Assembly (NCBI GenBank): GCA_028284485.1
Contig: JANQRQ010000290.1
Span: 62,001 to 126,000, forward strand
Origin: Planctomycetaceae bacterium
Lineage (GTDB): Bacteria; Planctomycetota; Planctomycetia; Planctomycetales; Planctomycetaceae
Length of the DNA: 64,000 nucleotides
Direction: 5' to 3'
In this document: positions 27,185 to 37,031 of the stretch, piece after piece
How positions within the stretch are numbered: the first letter of the stretch is position 1
Layout of the letters: every line of letters begins with the position of its first letter
Position numbers and translations under genes: made by a program
The notes under the pieces: model-generated
Seen by the model: only the letters and a program-made list of their open reading frames with translations
What the model was told of the DNA's origin: nothing
The model's database searches: none

Positions 27185-28183
27185 TTACTGCGAAGAACGC
27201 CAATAGGGCAGCCGGCCTGGTGACGAAGTCTTCACGCTCCACAAGGTCCCGCCCGCGGTGATGTAAAGCGTTTTGAGGTCGGCACCACCGAACGTGCAGT
27301 TCGTCACCTCGTCAACCGGAATCGGAATGAAGTCGATTAACTCGCCGTCACTGTCCAGGATGTAGACTCCCCCTTTGTACAAACCGGCCGTTTCAAACGG
27401 GGGATTCGGTTTGTTCAACCCACCTGCGACAAACAAACGGCCCGCTGCATCCATCACCATACCGTCCGGCCCGCGACCGTCTTCCCAATCGAACATCAGC
27501 TTTTGGCTATCAATGTTGACGGTACCATCGTCGGAAAGGTCGAACCGCCACAACTTGCGTGCCCCGCCTTCGGTATTGTTATTGTTGTCAGCGACGTACA
27601 GATACTTGTCGTCGGGCGTGACCAGTACGCCGTTGGGCCGATCGACTTCGTGCGCAATGATTCGTGTCACCTTGCCCGGCGCATCGATGCGGTACACCCC
27701 TTCAACCAGTTTGCCTTCGGCTCGAACTTCCATACTGTCGCGATCGCCGTACCTTGGATCGCTGAAGTAAATTCGACCGCGCGAATCAATTGTCAGGTCG
27801 TTGGGGGTGTTGTAGGCCTGTCCTGCGTACGTGTCGGTCAAAACGGTAACCGTTCCATCTTTTTCGGTGCGCGTCACACGGCGGTTCGCCGCCTCGCAGG
27901 TAACGAGCCGGCCTTTAGCATCGAACATCAATCCATTCGATCCACCCGACGGTTTGCGGAAGATCTCCGATTTGCCGTCCGGATGAAACTTCGTGATGGC
28001 ATTACCGCCGCTGAAATAGAGATGTCCGTCGGGGCTCCAGGCCGGACCTTCCCCGGCTCCTTCGACTTCTTCCTGCTTGAGCACGGCCCCTTCCGCCAAC
28101 GGGCTGTCGGCGTATGTTTCGGATATCAGTTGTCCACTGAGGATAGCGGCAAAAAGACAAACGATAGATATCGGCTGCATCAT
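27185..28183 (-). CDS. Exported SMP-30/gluconolactonase-family protein
   Basis: I chose the ATG at 28183 (332 residues), preceded by GGAAAGA at seven bases and followed by a signal peptide (SIVCLFAAILSGQLISETYA). The six-bladed SMP-30/LRE propeller is evident as EGPAWSPDGHLYFSGG, PNDLTIDSRGRIYFSDPRYG, RPNGVLVTPDDKYLYVADNN and GPDGMVMDAAGRLFVAGG. These carry the acidic and Asn residues that bind the metal in gluconolactonases. The probable role is hydrolysis of sugar lactones in the periplasm. It is the last of three same-strand genes (31080 to 27185). Confidence 0.9.
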   Translation of the reverse strand: MMQPISIVCLFAAILSGQLISETYADSPLAEGAVLKQEEVEGAGEGPAWSPDGHLYFSGGNAITKFHPDGKSEIFRKPSGGSNGLMFDAKGRLVTCEAANRRVTRTEKDGTVTVLTDTYAGQAYNTPNDLTIDSRGRIYFSDPRYGDRDSMEVRAEGKLVEGVYRIDAPGKVTRIIAHEVDRPNGVLVTPDDKYLYVADNNNNTEGGARKLWRFDLSDDGTVNIDSQKLMFDWEDGRGPDGMVMDAAGRLFVAGGLNKPNPPFETAGLYKGGVYILDSDGELIDFIPIPVDEVTNCTFGGADLKTLYITAGGTLWSVKTSSPGRLPYWRSSQ

Positions 28184-28250
28184 GAGTGATTCTTTCCGGT
28201 AACGAACTCTGCTAGTCACTTCGATATCTGAGTTGACGGTTCTTTGCGCA

Positions 28251-28619
28251 TCATAAACGCGATTTTGCAAACTCACTCACAATTCTTATGGTTAAGACCA
28301 TCGCCGGAAACGGAAGTAGCAACGTCGCCCAAACGAATAGCACTTCCCGTAGTGACGACGAACCATGCCTTCGAATCTTTGCAATCGTCGTGGCAAATCC
28401 GAACACCACCAGGACGACTGCGACGGCAACGAATCCCGCGATCACAACAAAAATCGCCAACGAAATGGCAGCCGCGTAGTCTCCATACATCCGCCCTGTG
28501 GAGAATAGTGTGTGCAGACTAAACAATAACGTCGCCACGAGACAACATGCGCAATTCCATGCAACAAGGGACTTGACTCGACCATGTGCCACGTCGCTAC
28601 TGGCTCTCAAACCGTGCAT
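28251..28619 (-). CDS. Small multi-pass membrane protein
   Basis: This 122-residue protein has three hydrophobic segments at about 22-40, 47-80 (long, possibly two helices) and 92-115. Loops carry basic residues (KIRRHGSSSLRE, the C-terminal EFAKSRL). There is no recognised domain. It begins 14 bases after the stop of the DUF4159 gene and ends 67 bases before the SMP-30 gene, all minus strand, so co-transcription is likely. The start has only a weak ribosome binding site. Confidence 0.65.
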   Translation of the reverse strand: MHGLRASSDVAHGRVKSLVAWNCACCLVATLLFSLHTLFSTGRMYGDYAAAISLAIFVVIAGFVAVAVVLVVFGFATTIAKIRRHGSSSLREVLFVWATLLLPFPAMVLTIRIVSEFAKSRL

Positions 28620-28632
28620 TCTGCTGCGATCG

Positions 28633-31080
28633 CTATTCCAATTCTTGAATCGCCTCGTAGTACCGCACGTCCTGCAGCATGCCGTACATCACGACGTTGA
28701 TGGCGATTTTGACGGCATCTTCGGGATCGTAACCGGCGCACGCGACCGACGACTGACGTTCCAAGGCGCAACTGATGTCATACTTGCTGTAGATAACTGC
28801 GTACCGGCCGTCGATCTTGATACCTTCTAAAAACGGCTCCCCAATACGTACGGCATCGACCGGGCCGGCCGCTCCTCCGTCGCCACGTCCTCCTCGCCGC
28901 CGAACTTTCTTGATGTCGAACCCGACATCAGCGCTGAACAACTCATGGTCGATCGGAATCCGTTCGAATTTCAAATCGGGGTACATCTGGCCGATCAGAT
29001 TCCGAAAACTGCCATCAAACTGTGAGGACCCACAACAGGCGTCGGCAAACAACACCCCACCACGTTCGAGATACTTAAGCAATTGTGTTTGTTCCTGCTC
29101 GACGAGCGCAAAACGATGCCGACCGTGCATGTACAACATCGGAAAGTTCTGAATCTGATCGTCAGCCGCCGACAGATTCGGGTGTCCCGCTGATGTTGGT
29201 GTTCCTACCGCCTGATTGAGTGCGACCAATAAGTTCTTCAGAGCTTGCGGCGCGGTATCCCACCCACCGTTGTGGCGAATCTTGGCAATCTGCAGAAAAC
29301 CGCGCTCGATTTCCTCTTGCGGCGAATCAGCAATCAACATGGGCTCGTGAATACTCAGCGGCGGTTCGCGACCGGTGGCGTACGCGACAACGTTCACGCC
29401 GATCGAAGTTGCCTTCCTGATCATCGATTTGAGTTGCGGCGACCGTCGCGGGGGATCTTGTCGTGCCCATTTCTCCCACAGGCAGGCGATATCTTCGGGA
29501 GAGTAAATGATGGCGGTTCGGCAACCGAAATCGACGCCCCACAACTCGACCGACTCGGGATCGAGTGGGTATTCGCTGAAGAAGACCGGATGATCGGGCG
29601 GCAACCGTTTCAGTTCCGCCTCTTTGTTGGGATACATTTGCTGGATCATTCCGCGGAAGGACTCGTCGAACCCCGCTCCATTGCAGCAATTGACCGCGAA
29701 AATGAACCCCCCCTGCTCGACGTACTCGCGCAATAACTCGACGTGCGGCTTACCGACGCGCGGGGCATGTTGACCGGCGAAATAGATGATGGGGGCCTGT
29801 AACAAGTCGGTGACCGAACCGTTCGCAGCGATGCTGTCGAAGTTGAGGGTCTGCCAATTCAACAGTTTCGGCCATTTGTCGAGGCCGGTGATCAACTCGG
29901 TGAGATGGCGAACGTCGTTGGGGTGCTGATTCCATACGATATCCGGATTGACTCCACCGAACACAACTCCCGGGTCGGCTGGCTGAAACTCCATTTTACT
30001 GATCATGACCGGAGCCAATCCCTTGGAGAGAAACAACAGCGAAAAACTCGTCCCCACAATCGGGTTGTTTTCGCCGTGCCCATCGCCGATCCAGGAACCG
30101 TCGCGCGGCCGCTGAAGTCTCAATAAAAATGCCGCCCCCTCTCGATACCAGTCATTTCCCAAACGGCCCCGCGCGTTTTCACCGAAAAAGCGTCGCCCGC
30201 TGAGTCGCCCGGCACGTTCCATTCCGTACAAGTAATACAGCAACCAACTGCCGCCGGGATTGTGACCGACGGCAAAATGCGTCTCCATCCAGCGCAGGCC
30301 GTTGCGAATGGCCTCGTCCTCTTGGTAGTCGCCACAACAGTTCGGATTGCCGGCAGCATCCAAGTCGCTGTCATCCCGTAGCATCGAGGAGGTAATCATC
30401 AGCGATGCGATTCCAGCAACCGTCATACTGCCGGTACTTCGTGCACCGGTCCTTGTGTATCCCCAGCCGCCGTCGCCATTTTGTGCCATGCGCCAATAGC
30501 GATCTGCCCGTCTCCAAGTTTCGCGACTGACCGGTATGCCGGCGTGAACGGCATCGCGTAAACCAAGAATGGCATATTGCGTGTTGCTATTGTCGCCCCC
30601 TAATCCAGCAGCCGTTTCCCCATAGCTCCAGGCGCCTGTGTTCTCCCCGCCTTTAAACTGGTACTCTTCCAACCGATTCGCCAGCGACAAGATTCGAGCC
30701 CGATCCCTGCCACCATCCTTGGCCGCAGCCAGCGCCATGATCATCAGTGCGACGTCATAGGTTTGATCCGGTTCTTGCATCGGAATCGACCGCAGGTGCT
30801 GTAACCCACGTTGAATTGGCCGGTCGTTGGGTGACATTCCGGCGTTGATCAACGCCAATAGCGCCAGGCTATGAACACCGACCGGATGATTCTGCGCAGG
30901 GACGCGCCACGAACCGTCGTCACGCTGCTGACTAACAAGAAAGCGGCTGCCATCTTCGATCGATTCGATGACCGCTTGCTCGGTCAGATCGGCGGCCAAG
31001 CATGTGTCGGCTTTCGTTAAGAATTGACCGGCCGAAATACAGAAAACCAAGCCGAATCGAACAGTCTGGTTCGTCAACAT
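28633..31080 (-). CDS. Exported terpenoid-cyclase-fold protein with two DUF4159 domains
   Basis: I chose the ATG at 31080 (815 residues), which follows GGGGAGGGAG and begins a signal peptide; the open frame extends to 31335. The N-terminal half carries prenyltransferase/squalene-oxidase repeats, for example FLVSQQRDDGSWRVP, MAQNGDGGWGYTRTGA and LLRLQRPRDGSWIGDG. Two DUF4159 domains follow, marked by LREYVEQGGFIFAVNCCNGAGFDESFR and LLKYLERGGVLFADACCGSSQFDGSFR, each with FDxSFRxxIxQMYP. DUF4159 has a GATase-like fold, and Gly/Cys pairs CCNG and CCGS mark it. It is probably a periplasmic carbohydrate- or peptide-handling protein of unknown activity. Residues RRRGGRGDGGAAG form a short flexible loop. 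Confidence 0.87.
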   Translation of the reverse strand: MLTNQTVRFGLVFCISAGQFLTKADTCLAADLTEQAVIESIEDGSRFLVSQQRDDGSWRVPAQNHPVGVHSLALLALINAGMSPNDRPIQRGLQHLRSIPMQEPDQTYDVALMIMALAAAKDGGRDRARILSLANRLEEYQFKGGENTGAWSYGETAAGLGGDNSNTQYAILGLRDAVHAGIPVSRETWRRADRYWRMAQNGDGGWGYTRTGARSTGSMTVAGIASLMITSSMLRDDSDLDAAGNPNCCGDYQEDEAIRNGLRWMETHFAVGHNPGGSWLLYYLYGMERAGRLSGRRFFGENARGRLGNDWYREGAAFLLRLQRPRDGSWIGDGHGENNPIVGTSFSLLFLSKGLAPVMISKMEFQPADPGVVFGGVNPDIVWNQHPNDVRHLTELITGLDKWPKLLNWQTLNFDSIAANGSVTDLLQAPIIYFAGQHAPRVGKPHVELLREYVEQGGFIFAVNCCNGAGFDESFRGMIQQMYPNKEAELKRLPPDHPVFFSEYPLDPESVELWGVDFGCRTAIIYSPEDIACLWEKWARQDPPRRSPQLKSMIRKATSIGVNVVAYATGREPPLSIHEPMLIADSPQEEIERGFLQIAKIRHNGGWDTAPQALKNLLVALNQAVGTPTSAGHPNLSAADDQIQNFPMLYMHGRHRFALVEQEQTQLLKYLERGGVLFADACCGSSQFDGSFRNLIGQMYPDLKFERIPIDHELFSADVGFDIKKVRRRGGRGDGGAAGPVDAVRIGEPFLEGIKIDGRYAVIYSKYDISCALERQSSVACAGYDPEDAVKIAINVVMYGMLQDVRYYEAIQELE

Positions 31081-31515
31081 CGGTTCTCCCTCCCCTTGTT
31101 TTGCCAAGAGTTTCGTCCGCGATTGTTTCGGTGAATACCGTTGCGCGTTGAGTTGAAGTGCCTGAGGCCTCCGAGAAGTTTGCCACAACGCTATTGTAGC
31201 ACTCCAGTAACGCGCCTGACACGCACTTTTCGCAGCCCAAACGAAACGATTACGACGACGAATCGACCTTTTCCCCTGTTGCATCAGCAATTGGGGCGAT
31301 TCGATTCCACCGGTCGAAGTTTTTCTTTTTTTCATCGATTAAAAACATGGGGACACTTGCCAGCGGCGGAAACGGAAAACTAAGGTTCACGGCTCAAAAT
31401 CGGACGGCCCAGTCGCGTGAACAGCGTGACCAGTTAGTCGTCGGTTTTGTGTTGTTTGATTCGGCAACGTTGAGTGCTCACCGTCTTTGAGATTCACACC
31501 AGGGAGGAGACTTCG
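31081..31515. other. Intergenic between divergent genes
   Basis: About 435 bases. The minus frame of the DUF4159 gene stays open for 255 bases upstream but lacks signal or domain features there. A tttttctttttttc tract lies at 31319-31332. Both promoters should be here; none is clear. Confidence 0.45.
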
Positions 31516-31947
31516 ATGATTTCGAGTGTTGTATTTACATTAGGAACGGCTGTTTTGACTGTCTCATCAATCGTCGGCGATATTGACGGTCTGCCGTGGC
31601 AGGCTGGTGAGCACGATTGGCTGATTAAGCACCCCACGATTGTGGAATTGCTGGAGCGCCATAATCAGGAACGAGCCCGAGTGGGCATCGGACCATTAAC
31701 GTTGAATACCGACATGTGCCTCGCCGCCCAACGACACGCCGACTGGATGGCGAAATCTGGTATCTACCAGCACAGCAGTTTGCCTTACCGCGAGATCATC
31801 TTTCAGGGCCCGCAATCAGCGGCTGGGGCTGTCGCCGGATGGATTGCCTCACCGGCTCATCATTCAATCATGCTCAGCGGCAGCGAAGCCGGATTCGGTT
31901 ACATGAAAGTCGGCGGCCGCACCTATTGGGTCGGCGTCTTTCGTTAA
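31516..31947 (+). CDS. Exported short CAP (SCP)-domain protein
   Basis: I chose the ATG at 31516 (143 residues), which follows GGGAGGAG. The N-terminus is hydrophobic (SVVFTLGTAVLTVSSIVG) and probably a signal peptide. The CAP domain shows ELLERHNQERARVGIGPL, the ALNxxLxxAAQxHAxWM-like helix CLAAQRHADWMAKSG, a reduced central loop, VAGWIASPAHHSIMLS and FGYMKVGGRTYWVGVF. At about 110 residues the domain is shorter than usual because the region between the two histidine-bearing helices is compressed. CAP proteins are secreted and often bind lipid or carbohydrate. Confidence 0.85.
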   Translation: MISSVVFTLGTAVLTVSSIVGDIDGLPWQAGEHDWLIKHPTIVELLERHNQERARVGIGPLTLNTDMCLAAQRHADWMAKSGIYQHSSLPYREIIFQGPQSAAGAVAGWIASPAHHSIMLSGSEAGFGYMKVGGRTYWVGVFR

Positions 31948-32054
31948 TCGGACGGCGTGCACGATTCGCAGCGAAATTCATCGTGTCGTTTGCCGTCACC
32001 GCGCGCCATGCTCGTTTAGCGTTTAGCACAACGACCGCATTTGCTCAGGCAACG

Positions 32055-33110
32055 CTATTCCTGCGCTTCGAGCTGCGCAACGGCACTCAGAGCGGCAATG
32101 CGAACTTTGTCGTCTTGATAGTTCTTGGCCAGTGGTTTGGCGAGCGCCAGCAAATCGTCGCGCTGCTCCGTGGAGAAGACGTCCGCTAGCTGCTCAATCG
32201 CGCGAAACGTGTTCTGCAACGCGATCGACTGCTCAAATTGTTGGGCGGCGATCTCTGCAGCATTCGCGCTATTGGGTGTTTGTGTGCTGGTCGCGGAATT
32301 GGATGCGCGCACCAGAGTCTCTTTGAACACCTCGATTCCCTCGGTCGACTGCTGGCGGGTCAATCCAATGGCGGCGTTTAGACGCACGGCGGAATCGCCG
32401 TCTTCCAAGAGCACCTGCAACTGTTGATTGGCCTCTTCGGTGGAAAACAACCCCAGCACAAAGGCTCCCATTTGCCGAATCAACGGGTCGGACTCGGTCG
32501 AAGCTGCGATCAAGTCTTGCACAACTTCCGGATCTTCAATGGGTGCGTTCCGCTGCGCTGCCCGCTCGGTGACCGCAGCGATAGACGCAATGGAATTCTT
32601 CCGGACCTCGCGGTCCTGAGCCGGTCCCATTCCTTCGAGTAGAACAGGGATTACCACCTCCGGCACATCGATCCATCCCAACGTTTTGGCGAGAAACTGC
32701 TGATGCGCCAAATCAGAGGGATTTGGCGAAGTCCGCTGCAATTGTTCGTGAAACAGCTCGGCAAGCTGCTCTGCCACGTAAGGATTCTGCGCGAGCGGCT
32801 CTTCTTGAGAATCAACGTTTTGATTCACTTGCAGCAATTGGGCCAATCCCTCGGCACCTCGCCAACGGCGATGTTCGTTGGTGCTGCGTAACTCGACCAG
32901 CAAGGTCCGCCAATCCTGCTCGCTGCTGGAGAGTTTTCCGAACAATGCCCAAACCGCGACGACCGCCATCACGATGACGCCAGGAATTACGAACAATTGA
33001 ACAATAAACCCGGCAGACGGCGGCTCAACCGGCGGAAGTTCTTCAGGCCGGGCGTCTGGTGGAAGCTCGGAATCGGGGGTTTCTGCGTTAGAATCGGCGT
33101 CGTTGCTCAT
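32055..33110 (-). CDS. Membrane-anchored HEAT-repeat protein
   Basis: This 351-residue protein has an acidic, proline-rich cytoplasmic N-terminus (1-32) and one transmembrane helix (about 34-58, FIVQLFVIPGVIVMAVVAVW). Helical HEAT/PBS-lyase-type repeats follow from about 65, for example NEHRRWRGAEGLAQLL, DREVRKNSIASIAAV, LIRQMGAFVLGLF and SAVRLNAAIGLTRQ. A final segment resembles DKVRIAALSAVAQL. HEAT solenoids mediate protein-protein contacts, and there is no catalytic motif. No ribosome binding site is clear before the ATG. It is monocistronic. Confidence 0.82.
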   Translation of the reverse strand: MSNDADSNAETPDSELPPDARPEELPPVEPPSAGFIVQLFVIPGVIVMAVVAVWALFGKLSSSEQDWRTLLVELRSTNEHRRWRGAEGLAQLLQVNQNVDSQEEPLAQNPYVAEQLAELFHEQLQRTSPNPSDLAHQQFLAKTLGWIDVPEVVIPVLLEGMGPAQDREVRKNSIASIAAVTERAAQRNAPIEDPEVVQDLIAASTESDPLIRQMGAFVLGLFSTEEANQQLQVLLEDGDSAVRLNAAIGLTRQQSTEGIEVFKETLVRASNSATSTQTPNSANAAEIAAQQFEQSIALQNTFRAIEQLADVFSTEQRDDLLALAKPLAKNYQDDKVRIAALSAVAQLEAQE

Positions 33111-33654
33111 CGTTCAGGTATCGAGACGTTCCGTTGTAGTCTTGTGCCCCACAAGTGTGTAGTTTCGCGTTTGCCCTCTTCGTGCCGCAACCTTTGCGTC
33201 CCCACCATGGGAATCATAGACGGCCACTGGCTCGCTGCCAGCATCGAAACTTCCAGTCTAGAAATTGGGACGAGAAAACTAAAGGTCGCCGCAAGCTATT
33301 TCGCGACAGAAATTATCTCGCCGCAGAGTGACACGGCTGACCACAGGGAGTTCAACACACAACTATAAGCCGGTCGGCCAGGACTTGTCTCGGCACACCT
33401 GTGTGGACCCTCCAAGAGCGTCGGCGGCTAGGAGCAGGACGACGTGCAAGATCGACATGATGAATGATCCTTACTTTGTTCATTGTTCATTATGTCAGTC
33501 CTGTCCGCTCGTTGACTCTATTTCTGCCGGATGGATTCGCGCCGACGAGGGAATGGTCGTCGTACCAAGAACGCGTCCAACATCGGCTCAGCAGAAGCCT
33601 CGCCCTCCCGTTTACTGAACACCAAAAGCTTGCCATACGTAGTTGCGAAACTGT
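33111..33654. other. Intergenic, no gene seen
   Basis: About 544 bases between two minus-strand genes. All frames are short and lack start signals or recognisable similarity. No repeat or strong hairpin was noticed. Confidence 0.45.
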
Positions 33655-35754
33655 TCAGCGACCTGTGGATTGCGCCATTTGATTGGCCCGCCAGGCAGTC
33701 TGATATTCCTGAAAACCGGTGCGTGTTTGCGGTGCTGCGTTCCGGAGCGCGGTTTGCACATCGGCCGATTGCAGAGACATACCCGCTTTGGTCAGCAGAC
33801 TTGCGACCTGGGCGGCAACGGCTGCGTCGTAGTCAGGCAGCAACTCGAACAGCGCACCAACGTTTCCCTGCGACTTGGCCAGTAACCCTTGGCCGTAATC
33901 AAACGCCGACGAGATGCGGCCGTCGGCATCTGCGTCGAGCCAAATCGCGCCGCTGCAGCCCACCACCTGCGACTTCCAAGCGGGCGAAATCGGTTGGTAA
34001 GCCTTGGCCGTCTTCCAGTACAGCCCGTCGATTCCGGGGCCGGTCGCAATCGCTGTGAGATGGACATCGTGCTTCGGCCTGGGCAGCATCCAGTTCGCTT
34101 GCCAGAGGACTCCCTGAGGCAATGAACTGTTCCGGGAAATCGTTTCCTCTCGAAGCATGCGACCATTGGCGTAGAGTCGCACGCGATCGACATCGGTCCA
34201 TCCGGGGCCGAACACGCGCAACTGAACGGAAACTTGATCCTCAGAGACCTGGGCCCAATCACCCGATCGATATTTTCCGTCGACGACCATCTCGATCAAC
34301 AATCCGTAACTGACCATGACACGCCCTTCGACGAAGCTGTCCACCGCAGCATTAATGTCGATCTGTCCTGGGTTGCTGTCCGGACAGCGAATATACGTGC
34401 GCCCCTGCCCCACAAAATGGCGTCCCACGTCGTGGGAATCGCTGCTCCCGACCGGAGTAATCTGATATCCACGATTCAAGAGCGACATCCAATCATGAAA
34501 CAGCCGCAGCACATCGGTTTGAGTCGCACCCGAATTGACAACCTCCATGGAGTTAAAACGCATCGGCCAGTCATGGATGTTGTCGCCGACGACGTCGTTG
34601 AACAACTTCGGCCCGAAGGGGGTCGTGCCACCATGAAGGTCTCGGGCATGGTTCAATATGGCGACCCGCACACCGGGCACGTCGTAAATTCCATCGAGGA
34701 TTGCCTGCCAATCGCGCAATTGATGCTCCGGCGGATCCGCCCCGCGCTCGACTGGAAAGATATTGAAATGCCCGACGGGCGTGGTCACTTCGTTACCGAT
34801 CACCGGAGTAAAGTATTGACGAACACCCCGGTCGACTGCATAGGGATGGTGATCGATGTGTACGTTGTGATCGGTGGCGATCGGCAGTTCGATTCCCTCG
34901 GCTGCCAACGTCACCATACGCTCGTTGACCGTTGCATCTCCATGACCGGAATGAGTCAACGTATGCACGTGTGTGTCGCAGGCCACGTATCCTTCGGTCG
35001 GGACGACCCGACCAATGTGCAATCGCATCGATTGCTGTTCGCCCGCATTTCCGGTGACTGTTTGTGAATCGAGCGAAAATTCAAAACCGCGACCTGCAAA
35101 GATGGTGTAAGTCCCGGCAGGGAGAGGAATCCGAGCCTGTCCGGTCGACGTGAAAACCAACCCGGGTCGAACCGCCAAATAATCCGACGATTGTAAACCG
35201 GGCGTTTGCAACGCACCGGCTTGATTGAGAATCGTAATACGGGCCGGCGTGTTGTCATTCGTCTCGTCGTCGACAACGACGACATCCAGTTTGAATTCGC
35301 TGAGGACGTCTTGCACCGGGCGATCATCCAGAACAATCTCACCAACTCGAATGTCATCCGGCACTTCGCGACGTCGAGTGTCCTGTTTGATTAACAATTC
35401 GTTATCGCCGTCGACCAAAGACTGTGGCGGGACGGCAAAATAGACAACCATGTCGTTTTCATCGACGCGTAATTGACCCAATTCATTGTTGTTGATCGAA
35501 ACGTTCCAACGCTGTTTGACATCTTGCTGTCGAAATATGAGAGTCCTCTCCGATTTGTTTCCAGTCGTGGCGAACGAAATCGTCAATTGTGAACTCGCAG
35601 GCTGTTCCGGAAAATCGCTCCATTCGCGCGGCCCATCGATCCTTAAATGAACCAGATGCGGTTCGATGACAAGTTCACCGCCGCGTGCCGATTGCCAAAC
35701 GATGAGAATGCTAAGCACAAAACAGACACGACGGATATGCGATCGAAGAATCAT
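33655..35754 (-). CDS. Exported CehA/McbA-type PHP-domain metallohydrolase
   Basis: I chose the ATG at 35754 (699 residues), giving a signal peptide (VCFVLSILIVWQSARGG). The N-terminal 240 residues are beta-rich, with a domain ending in an ornate carboxypeptidase-like segment (TYTIFAGRGFEFSL). The metallohydrolase domain begins GYVACDTHVHTLTHSGHGD, followed by LPIATDHNVHID, and later GNEVTTPVGHFNIFPV, AILNHARD and TPVGSSDSHD. The Asp/His set (DTHVH, TDHN, DSH) matches PHP-type metal centres. CehA and McbA hydrolyse carbamates such as carbaryl, but the natural substrates of planctomycete members are unknown. The C-terminal 180 residues are a further beta domain. Confidence 0.88.
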   Translation of the reverse strand: MILRSHIRRVCFVLSILIVWQSARGGELVIEPHLVHLRIDGPREWSDFPEQPASSQLTISFATTGNKSERTLIFRQQDVKQRWNVSINNNELGQLRVDENDMVVYFAVPPQSLVDGDNELLIKQDTRRREVPDDIRVGEIVLDDRPVQDVLSEFKLDVVVVDDETNDNTPARITILNQAGALQTPGLQSSDYLAVRPGLVFTSTGQARIPLPAGTYTIFAGRGFEFSLDSQTVTGNAGEQQSMRLHIGRVVPTEGYVACDTHVHTLTHSGHGDATVNERMVTLAAEGIELPIATDHNVHIDHHPYAVDRGVRQYFTPVIGNEVTTPVGHFNIFPVERGADPPEHQLRDWQAILDGIYDVPGVRVAILNHARDLHGGTTPFGPKLFNDVVGDNIHDWPMRFNSMEVVNSGATQTDVLRLFHDWMSLLNRGYQITPVGSSDSHDVGRHFVGQGRTYIRCPDSNPGQIDINAAVDSFVEGRVMVSYGLLIEMVVDGKYRSGDWAQVSEDQVSVQLRVFGPGWTDVDRVRLYANGRMLREETISRNSSLPQGVLWQANWMLPRPKHDVHLTAIATGPGIDGLYWKTAKAYQPISPAWKSQVVGCSGAIWLDADADGRISSAFDYGQGLLAKSQGNVGALFELLPDYDAAVAAQVASLLTKAGMSLQSADVQTALRNAAPQTRTGFQEYQTAWRANQMAQSTGR

Positions 35755-37031
35755 CAACGTTTCTCGCAATTTTCGACAAGAGCGATGTCAACTACGACAC
35801 TTCAGAATGGCATTGCCATGCCGGTTGGTCAATTCCCTTAACATGAGTTCTACCGTTAATAGACGACTGTGCATTTGAAGTGACCGGTCATAGGAAATTT
35901 CGAATCGAGTCAAACACCTCCAGTAGCAAGACCGTTTCAAAACGACATATGTCATTCAACAGCAATCTTGGCATTTGCGCAATCAAAAAACTCGCTGTGA
36001 CTCGAATAACTATGAACGTATCGTCAACGACCGGGAAGAACGGGCAAATCGCTGTCCGCAAGACGGGTCGATTCTCGATTGCAAATTATGGCAGGCGAAT
36101 TGTTGCCGGAACCGAGGACGCTTCATCGACAATTTGCCCAGATGCGATGCCTCGAGCGGTAGTCCGTTGATATGTCGTTCGCGGAATCGCCTCGCCGAAG
36201 CTACCAATCACAGAAGAAAACCGTGTTTATCGCGGGCACAGATTCGCGTGGGACGCTGTAGGACGCTTGCGGTCGTTCGCCGGGGCCATCGGACGATACT
36301 TTGCGGAAATTCATTCGCCGAAGTTGCACAGGAATTTCAGTTCCGATGTGGAATGTTCACAACCGACAGGAATGGCAGCCAACCGGTTGGAAACTCGCCT
36401 TCCATTCTGAGTTTGGCTCGGCCATCAAAATCGTCGTACGGCGAGCGCTCCGTCGACCGTGCCCTAATTCACTCCTGGATTGTCGCATTCGTCGCCTGGC
36501 CTATGAATTGTTCCCGAATCGTAATCCACGCCTGCGAGAGCACGACACCGAATTGAACGTGGTGGTCGAGCAAGTCTCCAGCCACATTTGTCAGGCGATT
36601 CTGCAAAGCAAACGGCCGGCCCGATCGACGGAAATGTGCAAAAGCGATACGATTCAACAAGCACTCGACCTTCACCTTTGATTCCATGCTCATCGGAATG
36701 ACGTGGCCGTTCTTACACCGAGAATGGCGAAGGTCCTTTTCGACAGCCCCCTTGGACTTTCGATGCATTTGGTTTAAGTTTTACGGAGATTTTCGGTTGA
36801 TCGTGTTGACATATTGTTGAAATCGCGCTGCGATGTTCCTACTCCGAGATGGCGGAAGTATCCTACCTGTACGATTTCTCAATCGCCCATAGCCAGATGA
36901 CAAGTTGTCGCTTGTACTCGTTGCGTCCGAGAGTGATCAGTATTAAGCTGAATGCGTAAATCGTGCGCCCCGATCTTCAGCATTGACTAGGAAGCGTTTT
37001 CAGCCAGAGCCGCCGCTTGAGAGGAACTACC
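35755..37031. other. Long gene-poor interval
   Basis: This 1277-base stretch is the longest without a convincing gene. Short frames exist on both strands (for example 35975-36556 plus and 36469-36768 minus) but none has a ribosome binding site, a hydrophobic or domain pattern, or consistent codon use. A minus-strand stretch around 36370-36470 reads RSPYDDFDGRAKLRMEGEF before stops, which may be debris of a former gene. The 3' end should carry the promoter of the receiver-ATPase gene. Confidence 0.5.

Noticed and set aside
27503-28189. 228-residue plus-strand open frame
   Set aside because: It is antisense to the SMP-30 gene.
34234-35067. 277-residue plus-strand open frame
   Set aside because: It is antisense to the CehA/McbA-type gene; the PHP motifs on the other strand decide.
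35975-36556. 193-residue plus-strand open frame in the gene-poor interval
   Set aside because: It is rich in Arg, Ser and Cys, has no ribosome binding site and no hydrophobic or domain pattern.
36469-36768. 99-residue minus-strand open frame
   Set aside because: No start signal or similarity; kept only as possible debris in the interval note.
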